From the NCBI RefSeq assembly GCF_000143415.4, contig NW_003314261.1, forward strand, positions 4,690,691 through 4,754,690: a DNA stretch of 64,000 nt, in the 5' to 3' direction. The DNA comes from Selaginella moellendorffii (Eukaryota > Streptophyta > Lycopodiopsida > Selaginellales > Selaginellaceae). Made by a program: the position numbers and the translations under genes. Position 1 is the stretch's first letter; each line of letters starts with the position of its first letter. Below are positions 57,142-64,000 of the stretch, piece by piece. The notes beneath the pieces were generated by a model that was not told the origin of the DNA, did no database searches, and was given only the letters and a program-made list of their open reading frames with translations.

Positions 57142-58849
57142 ATGAGGAAAGTTGCAGGAGATAAATCAAAGGAAGAAGTAGTGCAGAGAAAGGCCGAAAA
57201 GTTATCTCGCAAGGTGGAAAAACTAAGGGACAAGCGGAACGAATATGACGAGCGTCTGCGTCAAACGGAAGCAGAGCTTTCGAATGTGTGCAAGCGAAAG
57301 GCGGGAGATCAGAATGTCTGGGACGATCTACCAAAAAAACGGGCCAAGTATGTCGACAACCGTTTTCTGGCAGAGGTGAGTGTTCCGTTTTCCATGCTAA
57401 AATGTTTATGGGAGGGAGTTCGTCATTTTGCAGAAAAGCAGCTACGATAGGCGTTTATTGGAAGTAAACAATCCGTTTGTGGACATCAAATCAGCTCCGG
57501 AGCCGCGTTATATGCCACCAGACAATGTTTCTGATGGAAAGCTCATGGACGAGGCAGCACTAACGGCAGCGGTTCAGATTCTTCTAAAGCCCGTTGCAAC
57601 GACTTGCAGACAGTTCAAAGCTAGGACGGAACTTGGAGCAAGAATTGTGCACGCTAGTATTCTTCAGAACATGAAGTTGTTGACGAGGCCTTCTTCAGAA
57701 GGAGGGAATGAAAGGCTGGCAGATTCCCAGGTTGTTGCTGGAGGAAGGGAGCAACTTCAATTGAAAGATTGTAAGTTTTTTAAATTTTTAGTTTTTGTTT
57801 TTGGTCTTGACAGATCTTCTGTAGTGCAATATGTTGATCAAGAAAGCGACGACGAAGGGGATGAAGGCATTGGTCGTTTGGTTGATCCAGATGCGCTTGT
57901 TGACCTCGACAGATACGATCTTAAGGCAAGAACGATATGACAGCTTTTAAGTATGTGGTGGTTTCTTTTCTTTTTTGCAGGGGAAAGTTCATGATATGCA
58001 ACTCCATCCAGCAAACAATTTGGTTACTGTAATCGTTATCGAGTGTGACTGGAAAGATGCTATGACAAAACTTGATCAAGGCGCCGGTTATGCTATCCGA
58101 GCAGCCAAACTGAATATGAAAAAGGGGAGATATGAACCTATTTACATACACCATTGGTGTAAAGCAGGTAATGGAGGAGCTTTCTGGTTAGGCAAAATAA
58201 GTTTTGTATGTTTCTTAGGCTGGCGTTATGGTGTATTACGACCCAGAGGTATTGTCACTGTGAAAGATGGAACAGTAGTGGATATTGTTCATCAAACGGG
58301 GATTCAAGGTTAGGCAATGAAATCTGAAGATTTATTTCTGACAAATCTATTTTAGACAAAGACAAAGCATCTCTGGACGATTTGAAGTCCAAGTTGAAAG
58401 ACTTCACAGAGATTCTTTCCGAACAATTTCCCGACGATGAATATGTGCTGGGCAGTTTAGACTTTTGTGCAAAGGTAGCTTTTCTTTCAATCATTTTCTT
58501 ACTTCATAGTTGTTTAAGGATATATGTTCTTCAGGAAATGAGCCTTCCCACAAGTCCAGACGAATTGATCAACGAAGGTGGTTTATTGTTCTTCAATTCT
58601 TTGATCCGCACATTTCTTGGAGATCGAGCACTTACCCTCACATCAGCGGACATTGAACACAACCGTGCTAAGCGGGAAGCTGCCATTGACGAAGATATTG
58701 TATATTGTATGTCTTCCATTTCAACGACTTATGGCCGATTAGCAAGAGGTACGATTCTGGTTTTTGATTGAAGGTGAAATGATTAGATTGGTACAGGGGT
58801 GAAGCAGAGGTCTCAGTCGGCATCGCAATCAGTTTTGAGTAGTTCGTAA
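57142..58849 (+). CDS. Unrecognised protein with N-terminal coiled coil
   Basis: About eight exons splice in frame from the ATG at 57142 to the stop at 58847-58849, roughly 400 residues. Residues 5-60 are charged and heptad-like (coiled coil), followed by a nuclear-signal-like KKRAKY. The middle part TVIVIECDWKDAMTKLDQ, then GAGYAIRAAKLN, resembles a PD-(D/E)xK nuclease core (hydrophobic strand, E-x-x-K, amphipathic helix), but only weakly. The C-terminal part is helical (ILSEQFPDDEYVLGSLDF, LLFFNSLIRTFLGDRALTL) with a Ser-rich tail. One intron (about 57926-57980) appears to be GC-AG (AAG then GCAAGA ... TTGCAG); otherwise a stop follows. A 51-nt intron near 58170 is in frame and could be retained. 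Confidence 0.6.
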
Positions 58850-59065
58850 GCTCGGATACTTAACTAATCAATTTAATTTTAACATATAGAGTATCTTGAT
58901 GAAGGATTTTTGAATCCCTTATCTAGTGGTCTTGCTAGAGGCATGCTTTTTATAGCATAAGAAACTGCTTCAAGCTCCTAGATATATTATTCTTCTTGGA
59001 TCCAAAGTACTTTAATAAATCTAGGGATCATTCCGAAGAACCATAAAAAAGGACAGTAAAAACAT

Positions 59066-59308
59066 TTACTTATGTTCCTTGTGTTTGACACCATGAACAT
59101 TAATCCAATCCTGGTAAAAGAAAACCTGCCAACTCGTGTCTGGAAGTTTTCGTGGGCAAGCCTGTGGCATCGTCTCGAGGCTTTTTGGTGACAAAGAAAC
59201 CCTCTGCTTCACTGGATGCTGAGAAACATTCACAGCCTTAGGTAGGGCGGGATTGCTTAGCAACGGGGATGTGGTGCCAGCGCCCAAAACATGATGATTA
59301 GCAGCCAT
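59066..59308 (-). CDS. Small hypothetical protein (80 aa)
   Basis: Open frame from MAANHHVLGAGTTSPLL to a basic end (WINVHGVKHKEHK). There is no domain, but the composition is protein-like and a short leader precedes it. It could also be an exon of a larger unrecognised gene. Confidence 0.35.
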   Translation of the reverse strand: MAANHHVLGAGTTSPLLSNPALPKAVNVSQHPVKQRVSLSPKSLETMPQACPRKLPDTSWQVFFYQDWINVHGVKHKEHK

Positions 59309-59447
59309 TCTACTTCTATTTAGGGTTCTCCGCAAGGCTTATTTATAGAGATAAGAAAAAATTACCAAAAAAGGTCACCACAATTCAAAGGTATTATAGT
59401 AGAACTTTTGTATATAATTACAACAACAAGGTTGATGTTTTCTTTTT

Positions 59448-60831
59448 CTAACCAATCTTGGCTGATAGAGGTATTGGAATGAACGGGCCCTTGGCTTTGT
59501 CCCAGCGGAGCCAGTTCTCCTGGGCATCGATAAACTTTGGAGTGAGTAGCTGCTCCACGTCTCCATCTTTGACATGCCCGGCCCATACCACGCGGTTGAG
59601 CAGCGTACTCCCGGGGCCGGAACACCTGAGATTCAAACATTTTGGAGTAGTTTTTGATCGTCAGAAGACAAGTTCTGAGATCGAAAGCATCGGCTTGCCT
59701 GTATTCGTAGAAGGCGGCAGTCTTCTCGTTGTCCGGATTGTTCCAGTTGTTCCAGCCGACTGGCATGATGCAAGCGTCCATCCAGGTGTAAGCGAACACG
59801 ACTCTCGCGTATGGAGCCCAGGGGCGGCCCAGGTACATGTATGGCGATTTGCTCCCGGCTCCGGTGATCACACACCTGGACAAACAAAGCTCGCGATTCT
59901 GGAACGGAAGAAAAAGTTATCGATCACCTCAGGAAGACGTAGCCGGTGGTCTCGGTCGCGCTCTTTCGCTGCTGTGCGGTGATGTAGCCGCTGGATTTGC
60001 AGTGGATGTGGCAGTGCTCTAGCAGCGCGGTCGCGTTTCCAAAGATAAAGTCGCAGCTCCCTTCAATGTAGCAGTCCCGGAAGTACTGCCGTCCATAGTG
60101 AAGATAGGCCGTGTCCTGTGGATAGTTTGATTAGCGCAAAAAAAAAACGACGAGAACAAGCATTTCCTTTACAAACAGCACAGATCTTCAAAACAAAGAA
60201 AAAAACACGATGAAAGAAAAAAAAAAGGAACAAATCACAGATGAAGGAATAGAGTCGGAGTTCTAATCTTTTTTTACCTGCCATCCAAGAAAGCGGCAAC
60301 TGTAAAACGCACATCTGTCGGCGGTGACACGGATTGCCACTGCTTGGCCAGAGCCCTGTAGAAAGACTACTGTAGAAAAAAAGGAAAAAGTTCTCTGGCG
60401 AAAGATACCTTGGGTGAAGAATTCTCAAACGTGATGCCTTGTGCTATGAAATCCTCGCCCTCCACGATCACAGTGCCACAGCCAAAGGTTCCAGTCCCAA
60501 TCACTCGAGATGCCTGCAAAGGGACTAAACAATGAGGCCACGATCTTCCATAACATAATTCTATATGCAGCCTTGCCTTGTGGTGATCGATGGAAGTAGC
60601 ACAATTCCCCCAGCTGAGAATCGTGGATTCAGCGCAGCTACCGAGCAGAGTGATGAGATTCTTGGATTTCGGCACATAGATCGGCTGGCGATAGAATCCA
60701 GGCGCGACTTGGATGACAATGCGCTGCCTGTTGCACAGCGGCACCGCATCGATCGCATCCTGGACTGTGCAGTACTGACCCGATCCATCCTGCGCCACTC
60801 GCAGCACCGGGCAATCGATCGATCCTTCCAT
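59448..60831 (-). CDS. Pectinesterase, catalytic domain only (PME31-like)
   Basis: About six exons run from the ATG at 60831 to the stop at 59448, around 320 residues. Family motifs in order: GSGQYCTVQDAIDAVP, the substrate-loop motif GTGTFGCGT, ITFENSSPK, QAVAIRV, CRFLGWQDTAY (catalytic Asp in QDT), DFIFGNA (second catalytic Asp) and YLGRPW (catalytic Arg). There is no inhibitor-like pro-region and no signal peptide, as in Arabidopsis PME31, so it may not follow the classic secretion route. The residue before the second catalytic Asp is Cys (GSCDFIFG) where Val is usual. It de-methylesterifies pectin, altering wall stiffness or providing substrate for pectinases. The start lies only 101 bp from the divergent SUMO protease start. 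Confidence 0.88.
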
Positions 60832-60932
60832 GGCGAGGGAGAAAAGAGAAACACGGGCATAGTGAAGATAAAATAAAGAGCCCTAAACCCCATTTTGAGA
60901 ACGCGGGAGAGAGCTCCTCTAGGGTTCTAGCG
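60832..60932. promoter_or_regulatory. Compact bidirectional promoter region
   Basis: Only 101 bp separate the start codons of the pectinesterase (minus) and SUMO protease (plus). Two copies of a ccctaaa/agggtt-type telo-box-like element lie within it (about 60883 and 60921), one facing each gene. Confidence 0.45.
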
Positions 60933-63125
60933 ATGGCGGATCTCTCCGTCTACGAATTCAAGGAGGAGGCGGAGGAACCTCGGCCGCGGCTAATGCGGAT
61001 GATCCGCGAGACTTGTATGTGTTCTTCTTTCTTTCTTATCGGGTATTTCGCTTCGCTTGTCTCTCTGAGGCGAGCGCCATCGTTCTAGCTGTGCAGCAGT
61101 TAGTGGAGGCGAGCGCAAGAGGAAGAAGAAGGCTGACGGTGATTGGAATCCTTCACCGGCGAGCGCTCGCAAGAACCGTGCGCCTCCTGCCGGTTCCAGC
61201 GTTGGATCGAGGACGCGATCGAAGAAAGCTGGGAATGTTGTGGAGCGGACGGACAAAGGAGTTCTTCCAGTCCTTTCCTACAAGAATGTGGTGCAGTTGG
61301 ACGATCTGGAAGAGGATGGTGCTCCATCGGTGAGGTGAGTTTCTTGCTCACTGTTTGTGTGAGAGTGGCTAATAGCTTCTCTTTGTTTCTTCAGGGAATT
61401 GGACGAGGATAAAAGAGAAAAAGAGTGAGTTCTTGCATTTCGTGTGTGTAGTTTTTTTGTCTCCCTCTAGACCTTTCAAATCCTCCCTCTTCTCTGCTAA
61501 TAGCTCCTGTTTGTTTTCTAGGAAATTGGAAGAGGGGAGGAGGGAAAGCGCAAAGGAGTAAGTTTCTTACTTTTAGTTCGTGTGATTTGCTGATTGATAG
61601 CTTCTCAGGGAACTAGAAGAGAAGTTAAGATTGAAGGAGTGGGCTCTTGTTTGCTAATAGCTTCTCTTTGTTTTTCAAGGGAACTGGAAGAGGATCGAAA
61701 GGAGGAGAGAGCAATAGAGTGAGTGTCTTTCGATTTAAACCGTGGTTCACTTCTTTCTTTACTTTCCGAAGGGAACTGAAAGCGGAGAAGCAAAGAGTGA
61801 AGGAGCAACCACGGATTCTTCTGCAAGAGGCACTAAGTATGAGCAGGTCGTGGCTTTTCCTTGGCCAGGTGCATTTCTAAAATGCCTGCCTGAATGTTAA
61901 GCTTGGTGACGATTTATTTTCTCTAACATTCTAGTCTTCTGTAGGTTGCATTCTCTTGTGTATCCACAAGATGATCCTGATCCAGTGACGATAACAAGCA
62001 ATGACATTGACTTGCTTCGACCTTCGGCGTTTCTGAATGATACCATCATAGACTTTTACATCAAGTAAGTTGCTTCTCTTCTCAACTTTCTTCTTACTGA
62101 GACTTGATGGACAGGCATTTGCAAATGACGATGTCCGACGATGAGAAGGCGAAGACTTACTTTTTCAACAGCTTTTTCTTTCCGAAGCTCGTAGATTTGA
62201 GTGCGCTCCCTGCTGACGAGGCTCGGGCTGCGTTTGCACGCCTTGAAAAGTGGACAAAGAAGGAAGACATCTTCCAGAAGGATTACATCTTTATTCCCGT
62301 GAGTAGAAGGTAATCGTACGCTGAAAATTTTTATCCTTTCTCTAAGACATTGGACTAATTTGCACAGCTTGCACTGGAGCTTGCTCGTTATTTGCTACCT
62401 AAGTGACATGCTTCCAACAGGTAACACTTTTTCACGCCTGTTTCTCGGCTCGCCATATCTTATTCTTTGACTGTGCAGATAGCGACTTACACACCGTCTC
62501 TACGAGGATTCTTCATTTTGACTCCCTCACGGGTTTTCATTCAGACATCGAACCCTTTGTCAGGAAGTTGGTATTTCTCATCGGATATATGGGTTCACGG
62601 GCCTAACATCGTTTCAGCTACCTCTGGCAGGAATGGAACAGGAGAAAAACAAGTGAGAAAGAGGATCGTAAGTATCATTTTGATCAAATCAAGTTCGTTA
62701 GAGTGGAGGTAACCGTGTTTTGAGTATCATAGGCTTCACTGTAATAGCATTGCGATTTCAGGTACCCCAGCAAGACAACCTGCACGACTGCGGTCTGTTT
62801 CTTTTGCACTACGTCGAGTTGTTCCTCGAGAGATGCTTCACGTCTAAGAGCAGTTTGTCGCTGGTAAGCGTCCTTGATTCTTATCCTTTCGGTTATCGAC
62901 ACGCAATGCACTGCACAGATCACAGTGAACTGGTTTGATCCTGCCGAGGCGTCGGCAAAACGGTTCCAACTACTGCGGCTGATTCACGGAATGCTTACGG
63001 CCAAGCTGGATTCGCAAGGGGAGAGCAATCCTTCTCCGATCCACTTGTGGAAGCACGGGAACGATCTAAACTCCTCACCAGACGATGCCGAGGAGCTCGT
63101 CATGTTTCACGGCTCATCTCCTTGA
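60933..63125 (+). CDS. ULP2/SENP6-7-type SUMO protease (C48 peptidase)
   Basis: About thirteen exons. The N-terminal part is basic and disordered, then five small exons encode a charged coiled coil. The peptidase domain reads NDIDLLRPSAFLNDTIIDFYIK, YFFNSFFFPKL, DYIFIPVSRSLHWSLLVICY (catalytic His), HFDSL (catalytic Asp), VPQQDNLHDCGLFLLHYVELF (Gln oxyanion and catalytic Cys) and ends at the stop at 63123-63125. The DLLRP...FLNDTIIDFYIK signature places it with plant ULP2-type enzymes (SPF1/SPF2 group), which trim SUMO from nuclear proteins and affect flowering and gametes. All catalytic residues are present, so it should be active. Confidence 0.85.
61395..61846 (+). repeat. Tandemly duplicated micro-exons within the SUMO protease gene
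   Basis: Exons at 61395-61424, 61522-61557, 61609-61638, 61680-61718 and 61772-61846 all start with a variant of ggaaytggaagag and encode E-(E/K)-L-(E/D/K)-E-type heptads. All are phase 2 at both ends. Four of the introns share gctaatagcttctctttg-like ends, so the duplicated unit was exon plus intron. Confidence 0.8.
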
Positions 63126-63339
63126 GAGCGTAGCGTAAGTTTCTCTTTCTTGTCTTGACAACAACCAAGCTAATATCTCGAAGTTTTTGGTTGCAGGAGA
63201 GACTGTGTACAGACCTCTTTGTACAGAAATTTTTTTGACGACAACAATAAGAGCTTTTTCCTTTTTCTTTACAAATGCCAAAGAGGATTATTTTCCAGAC
63301 AAGAAGAGAGTGGAGGAAGAAAAAAAAAAAAAGAAGGTA

Positions 63340-64000
63340 TCATTGTTTATACACCGAAGCCGTGTTCTTATTCGACAGTTGTTGATGGTGGTGGTGATGA
63401 TGGTGGTGATGGTGTTGTTGTAGCAGGGACTGCTGTGACGACGGAGACGATGCCGACAGGATCTGTTGCCTCTCCTTAAGGCTCCCAATGGTAGCAGCGG
63501 CACCACTGTCGGCCGAGTTGCTACAGGGGGACACATCCTGCTCGTGCTGCTCCGGCCTGTCCCAGATCGTGATGTGCCCCTCGTGGCAAGCCGTGAGCAC
63601 CGACTCCTGCGTGAACACCAGCCCCGACAGTGGCTCCGGATGGAGCCTGTGCGCCATGATGGGAGCGAGCTTTGGTACCTCCTTTCTCAGCGGGGCCGGC
63701 TGGAGACTGGTTGGATCGTGGTACTGCGCGGCCGACGTCTGTGAGCCGGCCAGGCCCCCCGGTGATGAGCCGGGGGCTGCTAGCTTCCGGAATGGCATCA
63801 CCACCTCGTCCATTGCCAGGTCCCACAGCAGTAATTGTGTGTCCTTGCGAAGTTGACAACGAGGTCTTAGTTCTGTATCCATTTTGCTAGAATCGAAGCT
63901 TGTTTTATCACTTACCTGGCCAACGGAACCGAAGCGATACGTTGTCGTGCCACCGTCGTCCGCCGGCGGCGTCCAGTATGGATCAAACGCGACTTGACTC
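63340..64000 (-). CDS. WDR20/creC-like WD40 protein, 3' part, cut by window edge
   Basis: Two exons are visible: 63917-64000 (running off the right edge) and 63340-63843. The joined sequence reads VAFDPYWTPPADDGG, YRFGSVGQ, then DTQLLLWDLAMDEVVMPF, PKLAPIMAHRLHPEPLSGL and FTQESVLTACHEGHITIWDRP. I recognise these as the last WD repeats of the plant WDR20/catabolite-repression creC group. Such proteins activate deubiquitinases (USP12/46-like) in animals and fungi; plants have counterparts. The tail holds a run of ten histidines flanked by glutamines, encoded by a CAC/CAT repeat at 63380-63412. The N-terminal part is beyond the window. Confidence 0.85.
   Translation of the reverse strand, partial: SQVAFDPYWTPPADDGGTTTYRFGSVGQVSDKTSFDSSKMDTELRPRCQLRKDTQLLLWDLAMDEVVMPFRKLAAPGSSPGGLAGSQTSAAQYHDPTSLQPAPLRKEVPKLAPIMAHRLHPEPLSGLVFTQESVLTACHEGHITIWDRPEQHEQDVSPCSNSADSGAAATIGSLKERQQILSASSPSSQQSLLQQHHHHHHHHHHQQLSNKNTASVYKQ

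Overview
The window is a plant nuclear genome segment, most likely from the lycophyte Selaginella (S. moellendorffii or a close relative). This is inferred from plant-specific families (thylakoid PsbP-like protein, PLS-type PPR, A-type P450, mTERF, catalytic-only pectinesterase), almost uniformly tiny spliceosomal introns of about 45-60 nt, a Ty3/gypsy chromovirus, and a cyclic-nucleotide-binding protein of a kind usually found in lineages with flagellated sperm. Two assembly gaps (15264-15363, 25717-25862) lie in repeats.

Layout. 1-2.8 kb: two tandem minus-strand genes, the 5' part of a PPL1-type PsbP-like gene and an F-box/LRR gene. 2.9-27.7 kb: a transposon graveyard. A chimeric PPR fragment is followed by an old LTR split by an opposite-strand solo LTR, degenerate gypsy pol, and a LINE split in two. 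Between the LINE halves sits a layered nest. A non-coding (LARD-like) LTR element occupies about 10.26-26.54 kb. A solo LTR of the same family lies inside it, a complete gypsy chromovirus (14960-22329) lies inside that solo LTR, and a miniature LTR element (TRIM, 25133-26100) lies inside the 3' LTR. Target-site duplications support four of the insertions. The chromovirus keeps gag-pol-chromodomain order. It is broken by eight in-frame stops, each explicable as one C:G to T:A change, and its integrase region appears to carry two spliceosomal introns.

27.7-64 kb: a gene-dense arm with PPR, cNMP-binding protein, CDC20, an unrecognised gene, mTERF, DUF1279/FAM210-like, cytochrome P450, membrane-anchored methyltransferase, PLAC8, EXS-domain (ERD1/XPR1/SYG1), SLC35F-like transporter and its tandemly duplicated broken copy, a PPR pseudogene, a second unrecognised gene, pectinesterase, a ULP2/SENP6-7-type SUMO protease and the 3' part of a WDR20/creC-like WD40 gene. 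Several neighbours are divergent pairs with short shared upstream regions (cNMP protein/CDC20, unknown/mTERF, DUF1279/P450, pectinesterase/SUMO protease). The genes do not form a pathway; this is ordinary eukaryotic arrangement.

Gene models were spliced by hand from GT-AG (once GC-AG) sites and reading-frame continuity. Exon edges are predictions, and family names come from recognised motifs, not database searches.
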